From positions 17,806 through 81,805 of the forward strand of contig JAPSLP010000026.1 in assembly GCA_031180665.1 (NCBI GenBank): a stretch of DNA of 64,000 bases, read 5' to 3'. The position numbers and the translations under genes were made by a program. Each line of letters begins with the position of its first letter. Positions within the stretch are counted from its first letter, which is position 1. The stretch comes from Cupriavidus sp. Its GTDB lineage: Bacteria; Pseudomonadota; Gammaproteobacteria; Burkholderiales; Burkholderiaceae. The notes under the pieces were generated by a model. That model saw only the letters and a program-made list of their open reading frames with translations, was not told the DNA's origin and did not search any database. Shown one piece after another: positions 17,101 to 25,011 of this stretch.

Positions 17101-17172
17101 TGTCGTCCCCGTGCAAACGGGGACCCAGTGACTTTCAAAGGCGCTGGATTCCGGCTTGCGCCGGAACGACAG
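17101..17172. repeat. Dispersed palindromic repeat, copy 3 of 4
   Basis: TGTCGTCCCCGTGCAAACGG at the left and a TTCCGGCTTGCGCCGGAA hairpin at the right, linked by ACCCAGTGACTTTC and GCGCTGGA. It lies 31 bases after the Bug-receptor stop codon. Confidence 0.8.
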
Positions 17173-17240
17173 CGCGGGAACGACAGCGCGCGAACGACAG
17201 CGCGCGAACGAAGCGCGCGAACGAAGCGCGCGAACGACAG
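17165..17240. repeat. Short tandem array following the palindromic repeat
   Basis: About five to six imperfect units of 13-15 bases built on AACGACAGCGCG and AACGAAGCGCGCG, running directly out of the right arm of the palindromic repeat. It looks like slippage expansion of the repeat's end. Confidence 0.75.
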
Positions 17241-17268
17241 GGCAGTCATTGGGCCTTGTCAGCATGCC

Positions 17269-17293
17269 AAGCCGGCCTTCGGGCCGGCTTTTT
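17269..17293 (+). terminator. Rho-independent terminator before the SulP gene
   Basis: AAGCCGGCC-TTCG-GGCCGGCTT followed by TTT: a perfect 9 bp stem with a stable tetraloop. It separates the Bug-receptor transcript from the SulP promoter. Confidence 0.85.
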
Positions 17294-17321
17294 CATTGGC
17301 CTCACGGCCGCAGGGCCTGCA

Positions 17322-17349
17322 TTGCTGCAAAGAACATGACCGGTATAAT
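17322..17349 (+). promoter_or_regulatory. Candidate sigma-70 promoter of the SulP gene
   Basis: TTGCTG, a 16 base spacer and a perfect TATAAT. The predicted transcript start near 17,356 leaves a leader of about 250 bases before the ATG at 17,606; I see no recognisable riboswitch in it. Confidence 0.6.
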
Positions 17350-17605
17350 GCGCGACCTCCGGCCGGCATTGGCCATGCCGCCTCACGCCGGACTGCACTC
17401 CGATTCGCCGACACCGATGTAAATCGCCTCAGCCCGCCGCGGGTACGCCCTTCCAACCCCGATACGCCAAGACCCGCGTCAGGCTCGCCGCCGGCATGCC
17501 GTCCACCAGGACGTCCGCCCGGACCGTGCTTCCCCTCTGTTTTGTTTTCCCGTTTTCCGTCGCGTCGCGGTTGCCGCCGCGCGGCGCATTCTCGAGACCA
17601 GACCC

Positions 17606-19093
17606 ATGCTCTCCTTGCGCCAGCAATGGTTCGGCAATATCCGCAACGATGTGCTCGCCGGCACCGTCGTCGCGCTTGCGCTGATCCCCGAAGCCATCGC
17701 CTTTTCCATCATCGCGGGCGTCGACCCGAAAGTCGGCCTGTACGCCTCCTTCTGCATCGCCACGGTGATCGCGTTCGCCGGCGGACGGCCCGGCATGATC
17801 TCGGCAGCCACCGGCGCGATGGCGCTGGTGATGGTCACGCTCGTCAAGGAGCACGGCCTGCAATACCTGCTGGCGGCCACCGTGCTGACTGGCGTGCTGC
17901 AGATCCTGGCCGGCTGGCTGCGGCTGGGCGTGCTGATGCGCTTCGTGTCGCGCTCGGTGATCACCGGCTTTGTCAACGCGCTGGCGATCCTGATCTTCAT
18001 GGCGCAGCTGCCGGAGCTGACCGGCGTCAGCTGGCACGTGTACGCGATGGTGGCCGCGGGCCTGGCGATCCTCTATCTGCTGCCGCGGGTCACGCGTGCC
18101 GTGCCCTCGCCGCTGGTGACGATCGTGGTGCTGACCGCGGTGTCGATGCTGTTGGGGCTGGACATCCGCACTGTCGGCGATATGGGCCAGCTGCCCGACA
18201 GCCTGCCGGTGTTCCTGCTGCCGCAGGTCCCGCTGAACCTGGAGACGCTGGCGATCGTGCTGCCGTTCTCGGCGACGCTCGCGGTGGTCGGGCTGCTCGA
18301 ATCGATGATGACCGCGGCCATCGTCGACGACATGACGGACACGCCCAGCGACAAGAATCGCGAATGCGTGGGGCAGGGCGTGGCCAATATCGCCGCCGGC
18401 ATGCTGGGCGGCATGGCCGGCTGCGCGATGATCGGGCAGTCGGTGATCAATGTGAAATCCGGCGGCCGGGGACGTCTGTCGACGCTGGTCGCCGGCGTGC
18501 TGCTGCTGGTGATGGTGGTGTTCCTGGGCGACTGGGTCGCCCGCATTCCGATGGCGGCGCTGGTCGCGGTGATGATCATGGTGTCGATCGGCACCTTCAA
18601 CTGGGCGTCGATCCGGGACCTGCGCGAGCACCCGCGCAGCTCCAGCATCGTCATGATCGCCACGGTCGCGGTGGTCGTGATCACGCACGATCTCGCCCGC
18701 GGCGTGCTGGTGGGCGTGTTGCTGTCGGGCGTGTTCTTTGCCTGGAAGGTCGGGCGCATGCTCGATGTCGCATCGGCGCTGGAGGGCGGCGAGGCGGGCA
18801 GGATGGACCGACGCGTGCGCGTCTACACGGTCACCGGCCAGGTGTTTTTCGCCTGCGCCGACCCGTTCATCCGCGCCTTCGACGTGAAGGAAGACGTCGC
18901 GCGCGTTCGGATCGATGTCAGCGGGGCGCACTTCTGGGACATCACGGCGATCGGCGCGCTCGACAAGGTCGTCATCAAATTGCGGCGGGCCGGGATCGAG
19001 GTCGAGGTGGTGGGGCTGAACGCGGCCAGCGCGGCGATGGTCGAGCGCTTCGCGCTGCACGACAAGGATGGCCGGGAATTGCCGGCGCACTGA
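17606..19093 (+). CDS. SulP-family anion permease with STAS domain
   Basis: A 495-residue inner-membrane transporter. It has about ten to twelve membrane segments, starting with [20 protein letters not shown], the SulP signature region near residues 15-60. A C-terminal cytoplasmic STAS domain covers about 400-490 ([35 protein letters not shown]). SulP proteins carry sulfate, bicarbonate or dicarboxylates; the length and compact STAS resemble bacterial SulP members, but specificity cannot be read. The neighbours give no sulfur-assimilation or carbonic-anhydrase context. It has its own promoter and an upstream terminator. Confidence 0.9.
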   Translation: MLSLRQQWFGNIRNDVLAGTVVALALIPEAIAFSIIAGVDPKVGLYASFCIATVIAFAGGRPGMISAATGAMALVMVTLVKEHGLQYLLAATVLTGVLQILAGWLRLGVLMRFVSRSVITGFVNALAILIFMAQLPELTGVSWHVYAMVAAGLAILYLLPRVTRAVPSPLVTIVVLTAVSMLLGLDIRTVGDMGQLPDSLPVFLLPQVPLNLETLAIVLPFSATLAVVGLLESMMTAAIVDDMTDTPSDKNRECVGQGVANIAAGMLGGMAGCAMIGQSVINVKSGGRGRLSTLVAGVLLLVMVVFLGDWVARIPMAALVAVMIMVSIGTFNWASIRDLREHPRSSSIVMIATVAVVVITHDLARGVLVGVLLSGVFFAWKVGRMLDVASALEGGEAGRMDRRVRVYTVTGQVFFACADPFIRAFDVKEDVARVRIDVSGAHFWDITAIGALDKVVIKLRRAGIEVEVVGLNAASAAMVERFALHDKDGRELPAH

Positions 19094-19114
19094 TTACCGG
19101 CACACCGCGCCGGC

Positions 19115-19143
19115 AAAAAAAAGCTCGCGACTGGCAGCGAGCT
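19115..19143 (-). terminator. Minus-strand rho-independent terminator
   Basis: On the minus strand AGCTCGC-TGCCAGT-CGCGAGCT-like stem (7 bp) is followed by eight T residues. It lies about 115 bases past the stop of the 73-residue gene at 19,260 and also faces the end of the SulP gene. Confidence 0.8.
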
Positions 19144-19259
19144 CGAGTTCCGGCCCACCCGGGCAGGAGGAGACATCGTCGGACGCCGCGGCAGCGCGGC
19201 TGCCTGAGCGCGGGTATTGGGTATCGGGTATGGGGCGGGTTTGGCGGCCGGTCTGCGCC

Positions 19260-19481
19260 TCAGTTCAGGCTGACCTTGACCACTTGTTCCTCGACGCCGA
19301 CAAAACGGACCAGTTGGCGCAGGCCGCTGGGATACTCCTTGATGTGATGGCCCACCGGGGTATCCGGCAGGCGGTAATAAATGGCGCTGGACGGGGCGGC
19401 GGTCCGGCCTTCCACTGCGGAGGGACCGTCGCCTTCCCATGGGATATCGCGCTCCTCGGCGAAATCGTGCGGTGCGGGCAT
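19260..19481 (-). CDS. Small conserved hypothetical protein (73 aa)
   Basis: A complete frame from ATG at 19,481, with CAGGAA about 9 bases upstream, to TGA. The product is soluble: MPAPHDFAEERDIPWEGDGP, a Pro/Ala-rich middle, then IYYRLPDTPVGHHIKEYPSG and a beta-like LVRFVGVEEQVVKVSLN end. I recall close relatives in Burkholderiales without assigned function. A strong minus-strand terminator lies downstream, and it appears monocistronic. Confidence 0.75.
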   Translation of the reverse strand: MPAPHDFAEERDIPWEGDGPSAVEGRTAAPSSAIYYRLPDTPVGHHIKEYPSGLRQLVRFVGVEEQVVKVSLN

Positions 19482-19701
19482 GGCGGCTGTTCCTGATCGA
19501 ATGCGACTTTGTCTCCAATGTATTGCAGCACCTGCCGATTTGCTATTTCGCCTTTTTTAATTCTGGCCTAGCCATCGGCTCGATTTGTCATATTGCGAGC
19601 AATAGGGTGCAGGGCCCAGCCGATGACTTGCGCGGCGCCTCCATGCGCTACCATTGGCGCTTTGCGCGCATTCCGGCGCGCATTCCGCTCCCGTCGCCCG
19701 C

Positions 19702-20244
19702 ATGTCGATCCAGCACGCCCTTCTGACCTCGTTGATGGAGAAGCCCTCGTCAGGCTACGAACTGGCGCGGCGCTTCGACAAGTCGATCGGCTATTTCTGG
19801 CACGCCACCCACCAGCAGATCTATCGCGAACTCGGCCGCATGGCCGAACGCGGCTGGATCGCCGCGCAGGACGACGAAGGCGATGCGCGCAGCCGCAAAA
19901 AGGTCTATCGCGTGCTGCCGGCGGGGCGGGAAGAGCTGGTGCGCTGGGTGTTGTCGCCGACGGCCGGGCTGGACCAGCGCGACGAGATCCTGGTCAAGCT
20001 GCGTGCCGACGCGGTGGCCGGCCCGCTGGGACTGGGCGACGAGATGCGGCGCATGATCGCGCTGCACGAGGAGCGGCTGGCGACCTATCGCGCCATCGAG
20101 CAGCGCGACTTCGCCGGCCCGCAACCGGACCGCGCGCAACAGTTGCGGCATGCGCTGCTGCGGCGCGGGATCCGTTACGAAGAGGATTGGGTGGCGTGGG
20201 GCACAGCGGTGCTGCCGCTGCTGGAGCCGGAAGGGGGGCGCTAG
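19702..20244 (+). CDS. PadR-family transcriptional regulator
   Basis: A 180-residue regulator. The N-terminal winged helix (about 1-80) is typical: SIQHALLTSLMEKPSSGYEL, then FWHATHQQIYRELGRMAERG and a wing with RKKVYRVLPAGREEL. The C-terminal 100 residues are a helical Vir_C/PadR_C dimerisation region (LVKLRADAVAGPLG onward). PadR proteins usually repress detoxification or efflux genes in response to small aromatic or cationic molecules. No obvious target is adjacent. The ATG at 19,702 is the first Met that gives the family N-terminus; no good SD is seen. Confidence 0.88.
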   Translation: MSIQHALLTSLMEKPSSGYELARRFDKSIGYFWHATHQQIYRELGRMAERGWIAAQDDEGDARSRKKVYRVLPAGREELVRWVLSPTAGLDQRDEILVKLRADAVAGPLGLGDEMRRMIALHEERLATYRAIEQRDFAGPQPDRAQQLRHALLRRGIRYEEDWVAWGTAVLPLLEPEGGR

Positions 20245-20654
20245 CCGCGTGACAAGGGCGTTGTTTGCCGACTGCGATCGCGCCGGGCGATTTGGAAGCC
20301 CGCTTCGCTATGCGATACCGCAGATCGCTGCCACCCGTAGTCCAATCTCTTTAAGCTCGTGTTCCGTCGCGCATTGCCCGTCATGCCGCACACTGCGAGC
20401 CATCCAATCGAACGTGGTGATCTGATCTGGCAAGGCCGCACTTTCTGGCGGCATGCCGGAAATCCGCGCTTGCATGCGGGCACGAGCAGTCCCGGCGGGG
20501 GCGGCCGCGCGCTATATCGCAGATTTCTCTATTGTTCAGCTCCGCCGTTACCCGGTTCATAACGTTGGCAACGGGTCTTGCCACCATGCGGCGTTGCACG
20601 CATCTACAGTGCAGATACGTACATCCGCAGTGTCAATGGCGAGGCCTGCCTGGA

Positions 20655-20684
20655 GGAATGGACGGGGAAGTTCCCGTCCATTCC
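20655..20684. terminator. Perfect inverted repeat at the 3' end of the nitronate monooxygenase gene
   Basis: GGAATGGACGGG and CCCGTCCATTCC form a perfect 12 bp stem with a 6-base loop, starting directly after the stop codon of the minus-strand gene. On the plus strand CTTTA follows; on the minus strand there is no T-run. It is probably a terminator or 3'-end stabiliser. The preceding stretch from 20,245 shows no gene or clear promoter. Confidence 0.55.
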
Positions 20685-20685
20685 T

Positions 20686-21675
20686 TTACACCAGATCCCT
20701 TACCCCCACCCCGGCGCCGGCTTCCGCCAGTCCAAGCCGGCGGCGCGCCAGCGCATATTCCTCGGCGAAGCGGTCCACCAGGTCGGCGGCCGGTACCACG
20801 CGCTTGATCGCGCCGACGCCCTGGCCGGCGCCCCAGATGTCCTTCCACGGCTTGACGCGGTTCGAGCCGAAGTTCATGGCGGTCGGGTCGGAGGCGGGCA
20901 AGGCTTCAGGATCGAGGCCGGCGTTGACGATGCTCTGGCGCAGGTAGTTGCCGTGCACGCCGGTGAACAGGTTCGAATAGACGATGTCGCCGGCGGTGCT
21001 GTCCACGATCATCTGCTTGTAGGCCGGCTGCGCGTTGGCTTCCTCGGTGGCGATGAACGCCGAGCCGATATACGCCAGGTCGGCGCCCGCGGCCTGCGCC
21101 GCCAGGATGCCGTTGCCGCTGGCGATGGCGCCCGACAGCAGCAGCGGGCCATCGAACCACTCGCGGATTTCGTGCAGCAGCGCGAACGGCGACTGCGTGC
21201 CGGCATGGCCGCCGGCGCCCGCGGCGACCGCGATCAGGCCGTCCGCGCCCTTGTCGATCGCCTTGTGGGCAAACGTGTTGTTGATGATGTCGTGCAGCAC
21301 GATGCCGCCGTACGAGTGCACCGCCTGATTGACCTCGGCGCGCGCGCCCAGCGAGGTGATCACGATCGGCACCTTGTAACGCACGCACAGCTCGAGGTCG
21401 TGTTCGAGCCGGTCGTTGGACTTGTGCACGATCTGGTTGACCGCAAACGGCGCCGACGGGCGGTCCGGATGCCTGGCGTCGTGCTCGGCGAGTTCCGTGG
21501 TGATGCGGTCCAGCCATTCCTCCAGCAGCGAGGCCGGCCGCGCGTTCAGCGCGGGGAAGGAGCCGACCACGCCGGCCTTGCACTGTGCGATCACCAGATC
21601 GGGGTTGGAGATGATGAACAGTGGCGAGCACACCACCGGCAGGCGCAGGCGTTGCAGGAGCGGAGGAAGGGACAT
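20686..21675 (-). CDS. Nitronate monooxygenase family flavoprotein
   Basis: A 329-residue FMN enzyme of the 2-nitropropane dioxygenase/NMO family, a TIM barrel that oxidises alkyl nitronates such as propionate 3-nitronate. The start at 21,675 gives the usual opening MSLPPLLQRLRLPVVCSPLF; the longer upstream frame is not needed. Visible: the phosphate-binding GADGLIAVAAGAGGHAGTQ with the catalytic-region His, and SGAIASGNGILAAQAAGADL. Some family members act on other substrates, including fatty-acid or enoyl compounds, so exact chemistry is open. It is divergent from the recombinase-like gene. Confidence 0.9.
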   Translation of the reverse strand: MSLPPLLQRLRLPVVCSPLFIISNPDLVIAQCKAGVVGSFPALNARPASLLEEWLDRITTELAEHDARHPDRPSAPFAVNQIVHKSNDRLEHDLELCVRYKVPIVITSLGARAEVNQAVHSYGGIVLHDIINNTFAHKAIDKGADGLIAVAAGAGGHAGTQSPFALLHEIREWFDGPLLLSGAIASGNGILAAQAAGADLAYIGSAFIATEEANAQPAYKQMIVDSTAGDIVYSNLFTGVHGNYLRQSIVNAGLDPEALPASDPTAMNFGSNRVKPWKDIWGAGQGVGAIKRVVPAADLVDRFAEEYALARRRLGLAEAGAGVGVRDLV

Positions 21676-21904
21676 GGCGGCCTCGGTTCGAAACGGTAGT
21701 TGGACGGCTGCATTGATATGCAACCAGTTGCATAGTGAGACGAAAGTTAGCACGGCATTCGCAGGCTTTCAATAGTCCCGGCAGCCGCGATGGCGGGCTG
21801 TGACGCTTCGGGCGGGCGATTACCGTACGCTGCCCCGCATCCGCCGCGTGGGACCGCAGTGGCGCCTTGTCTACAATGTGCGCAACGAATCAGCAGGAGT
21901 GCAG

Positions 21905-22921
21905 GTGAGCGACGATTCTCGACCGGCAGCCATGGGCCGCGATCTGTTCGAAGGCAATCTGGCGGACTGGCATGCCGATCCCGAACGGGCCTTCGATGGC
22001 TGGCTGGCCGTCCATGGCTTCGGCCATGGCACCGCGGTGGTCTATCGCGCGATGTGGGGCAAGCTTCTGCGCTGGTCGCGCGAGCATGGCGTGGCGCCGT
22101 TGACGTGGTCTGCCACGCAGATCGGCGCCTTCCTGGATGCCGAAGGGCTGCACAAGCGCCATCGCTATCGCTATACGCGCCTGATCGAGCGCGTCTTTCA
22201 TTACCTGTCGCTGCAGCAGGCGGGCCTGCATAACCCGGCCAGCCAGGCGGTGCGGGCCCATCTGGCCGATGGCGACAACGATCCGACGCCCTTCCTGCTG
22301 CCGGCCGAGCGCGATGCGCTGGTCGCCCGTGTACTCGAACCCGTCACGCTGCCGGATGCGGATGCCATGCCGAGCCCGACCGCCTGGAAACGCGCGCGCG
22401 ACATCGCCGTGGTCGCCGCGATGCTGGGCGCGGGTCTCAAGGTGGGGGAGGTGCGCGGGCTCCGGCTCGACAGCGTCGCGGCTGACGCCAGCGAACTGCG
22501 GCTGACCCGGACCGACAACGGCCGCACCTATCGCGCACCCGTGTTCGCCTTTGCCCGCCGGCCGTTGCTGGCATGGCTGGCGGTGCGCGCGGCGGGCGGC
22601 ACGCTGGGCACGCTGGTGTTTCCCGCCCAGCCGGCCGGCCGGCCGCTGCACGCAGCCTCGCTGTATCGCCGGGTCGAGCAGCTGCTGGACGAAGCCGGCG
22701 TGCTGGCCGGCCGCACGGAGCGCGCCTCGCCGCAGACGCTGCGCAATACCTACGGCGCGCTGCACTTCGAGGCCGGCGCCGAGCCGGCGGCAGTCGCACA
22801 GTATCTGGGCATGCGCGACCTGGAATCCGGCTGGCGGCTGCATGCCGCCTATACCGCCTGGCAGGCGCGCAGCGGCCAGCTTGCCGCGGCGGGGGGCGAA
22901 TCCCCGGGCGGGTTACCATAA
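21905..22921 (+). CDS. Tyrosine-recombinase-like protein with degraded active site
   Basis: A 338-residue protein with XerC/D architecture: a SAM-like core-binding N-terminus (about 20-115) and a catalytic-domain fold (about 130-325). The GTG at 21,905 has AGGAG 5 bases upstream. The catalytic set is incomplete. The first Arg motif reads GAGLKVGEVRGL (Lys in place of Arg), the HxxR box reads PQTLRNTYG (Gln in place of His), and the later His/Trp position reads YLGMRDL (Met). The Arg of box II and a Tyr in HAAYTAW remain. It is probably not an active recombinase but may still bind DNA. galE follows 56 bases downstream. Confidence 0.8.
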   Translation: MSDDSRPAAMGRDLFEGNLADWHADPERAFDGWLAVHGFGHGTAVVYRAMWGKLLRWSREHGVAPLTWSATQIGAFLDAEGLHKRHRYRYTRLIERVFHYLSLQQAGLHNPASQAVRAHLADGDNDPTPFLLPAERDALVARVLEPVTLPDADAMPSPTAWKRARDIAVVAAMLGAGLKVGEVRGLRLDSVAADASELRLTRTDNGRTYRAPVFAFARRPLLAWLAVRAAGGTLGTLVFPAQPAGRPLHAASLYRRVEQLLDEAGVLAGRTERASPQTLRNTYGALHFEAGAEPAAVAQYLGMRDLESGWRLHAAYTAWQARSGQLAAAGGESPGGLP

Positions 22922-22977
22922 CGGCCCTGACGGCGGCGGCTCGGCGCCGTTCGCATTCTCAATCGATAAAGTTCACG

Positions 22978-23997
22978 ATGCCAGACACTCTGCTGCTGAC
23001 CGGTGCCACCGGCTATATCGCTTCGCATACCTGGGTTGCACTGCTCGCGGCCGGCTACGACGTGGTCGGTCTGGACAACCTGTCCAATAGCAATCGCGCG
23101 GTGGTCGATCGGATCGCCACCATTTCGGGCAAGACGCCGGAATTCGTCGAGGGCGACGTGCGCGATCGCGCCTTGCTGGACCAGCTGTTCGCGCAGCGCA
23201 AGATCGGCGGCGCCATCCATTTCGCCGCGCTCAAGGCGGTCGGCGAATCGGTGGCGCAGCCACTCGCCTACTACGACAACAATCTGAACGGCCTGCTGAC
23301 GCTGTGTGCGGCGATGCAGGCCGCCGACGTCAAGACGCTGGTATTCAGCTCCTCGGCCACCGTCTACGGCAACCCGCACACGGTGCCGATCCGCGAGGCG
23401 TTTCCGCTGTCGGCGACCAATCCCTACGGCCAGACCAAGCTGATGGGCGAGCAGATCCTGCGCGACCTCGAGCGCGCCGATCCGCACTGGCGTATTGCCT
23501 ATCTGCGCTATTTCAATCCGGTGGGCGCGCACGAAAGCGGCCTGATCGGCGAGGATCCGGGCGGCGTGCCGAACAACCTGATGCCCTATGTGGCGCAGGT
23601 GGCCGCTGGCCGCCGCGAGCGCCTGATGGTGTTCGGCGGGGATTATCCGACCGCGGACGGCACCGGCGTGCGCGACTACATCCACGTCTGCGACCTGGCC
23701 GACGGCCATCTGGCAGCGCTGCGCTATCTGAACGAGCGCGGCGAGGGCTTGACCGTCAATCTGGGAACCGGCCGCGGTTATAGCGTGCTGGAGGTGGTGG
23801 AGGCGTATCGGCGTGCCAGCGGCAAGCCCATTCCATATGAAATCGTCGCACGTCGCCCCGGAGATATTGCCTCGTGCTATGCCGACCCGGCATTGGCGCA
23901 GCGCCTGCTCGGCTGGCAGGCGCGCTACGATCTGGACCGCATGTGCGCCGACTCCTGGCGCTGGCAGTCGATGAATCCGCTGGGGTTTGCGTCCTGA
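22978..23997 (+). CDS. galE: UDP-glucose 4-epimerase
   Basis: A 339-residue NAD-dependent epimerase interconverting UDP-glucose and UDP-galactose for surface polysaccharides and galactose use. The Rossmann loop is TGATGYIASH (GxxGxxG). The Ser of SSSATVYG and the Tyr-Lys pair of YGQTK form the catalytic triad. RYFNPVGAH, GDYPTADGTGVRDYIHV and the C-terminal RRPGDIASCYAD are typical of GalE. The length is standard. It may be co-transcribed with the recombinase-like gene and ends at a strong terminator. Confidence 0.95.
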   Translation: MPDTLLLTGATGYIASHTWVALLAAGYDVVGLDNLSNSNRAVVDRIATISGKTPEFVEGDVRDRALLDQLFAQRKIGGAIHFAALKAVGESVAQPLAYYDNNLNGLLTLCAAMQAADVKTLVFSSSATVYGNPHTVPIREAFPLSATNPYGQTKLMGEQILRDLERADPHWRIAYLRYFNPVGAHESGLIGEDPGGVPNNLMPYVAQVAAGRRERLMVFGGDYPTADGTGVRDYIHVCDLADGHLAALRYLNERGEGLTVNLGTGRGYSVLEVVEAYRRASGKPIPYEIVARRPGDIASCYADPALAQRLLGWQARYDLDRMCADSWRWQSMNPLGFAS

Positions 23998-24058
23998 CTG
24001 ACGATCGCCGCGATCGCCACGGCACACTGCGATCGGCGGCGATCGCAGCGACCCATCG

Positions 24059-24088
24059 AAAACCGGGCCTCGAGGGGCCCGGTTTTTT
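24059..24088. terminator. Bidirectional rho-independent terminator after galE
   Basis: AAAACCGGGCC and GGCCCGGTTTT form an 11 bp stem with a 6-base loop, followed by T residues on the plus strand and preceded by A residues, so it can stop galE and the converging H-NS-like transcript. Confidence 0.85.
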
Positions 24089-24149
24089 ATCGCGCCGCGG
24101 CAACGGGGAATCCCGGTGACGCCGCGCGGCAGTTCGGCAGGTGCTGCGT

Positions 24150-24455
24150 TTATCGCACCAGGAAGTCGTCGATCGATTTACCGGAGGCCAGCGCCTGGGT
24201 CAGCCAGCCGGGGCGCTTGCCGCGGCCGGTCCAGGTATTGCCGGCGCTGTCGCGGTAGCGGACCGGGACTTTGCGTGCGGTTTTCTTGCTCGGTACCGCC
24301 TTGGTGCCAAAACCCAGATCTTCTGCGGTCAAGCCATATTCTTCGATTTTCTGGCGGATATCGTCGATTACCGCTGCTTGCTCACGTGCCTTGATCTCTT
24401 CGGCTTGCTTCTGCAATTCGTTGATTTTCTGAACGATTTCCTGATAGGTTGCCAT
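24150..24455 (-). CDS. H-NS-family nucleoid protein
   Basis: A 101-residue xenogeneic-silencer/nucleoid protein. The ATG at 24,455 follows AGAGG. Residues 1-50 are a coiled-coil oligomerisation helix (YQEIVQKINELQKQAEEIK). A Lys/Arg linker follows, and the C-terminal DNA-binding domain is VRYRDSAGNTWTGRGKRPGW with the AT-hook-like Gly-Arg-Gly-Lys loop. This is the short BpH3/Bv3F-like type of beta-proteobacteria. It likely binds AT-rich DNA; its own upstream region is the most AT-rich stretch nearby, consistent with autoregulation (inference). Confidence 0.93.
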   Translation of the reverse strand: MATYQEIVQKINELQKQAEEIKAREQAAVIDDIRQKIEEYGLTAEDLGFGTKAVPSKKTARKVPVRYRDSAGNTWTGRGKRPGWLTQALASGKSIDDFLVR

Positions 24456-24496
24456 TTTGAGACCTCTGATTACGGTGGGCGAGATGAATGGCATGA

Positions 24497-24524
24497 ATTA
24501 TAACGACCTGCGTTAGCGATGCAA
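24497..24524 (-). promoter_or_regulatory. Promoter of the H-NS-like gene
   Basis: On the minus strand TTGCAT, a 16 base spacer and a perfect TATAAT, ending about 42 bases before the ATG. Confidence 0.7.
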
Positions 24525-25011
24525 ATGCCGGCGCAGGTTGAAACCGATTTTTGACAAAATCGATCACGAAACCTTTCAAGGCGAACTTTTTTCGCGCCGG
24601 ACTGTCGCCGGCGCCATCCCCGGCCGCATTCCAACCCGTTGCAGCGTCCCAGGCGTGCGTTCGCGATGCGTTTGGCTTGAGTCTTCGGTTTCTCGCTTTC
24701 GTTTTGCGCAATATGGCGCCGTAAAACAGATGCGATGTTGCCATCGTTGGGTTTCCATCACCCGCGGCGTCGGCTTGGCTATCCCCGCCACGGCGCACGC
24801 CGCCATTCCCGAATTCAAGTAATCCGCACCGGCGGTCGATATCCCCTCAGCATGGGCTGTCGCCCGGCATGTTGGCGGACTGTCCGCCGCTACTGATCGA
24901 TCCGAGTCGTCCCATGTCCTTGCCTCGTTTTGTCCTGTCTCCCGTCACCGGCCTGCGCGCCGGAGCCTGACGGCGCGACCCGCACGTATTCCGCAGCGCC
25001 CCCCCTTCGAT
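24525..25011. other. Intergenic region between the H-NS-like gene and the EAL gene
   Basis: About 490 bases with no supported gene. The first part is less GC-rich than its surroundings and holds an inverted repeat CGATTTT-TGAC-AAAATCG near 24,543-24,560, which could be a curved or silencer-bound region. No promoter for the downstream gene is obvious. Confidence 0.4.

Noticed and set aside
21905..22921. Phage or integrative-element integrase marking an attachment site
   Set aside because: Catalytic residues are lost, no tRNA or direct repeats flank it, and neighbours are housekeeping genes.
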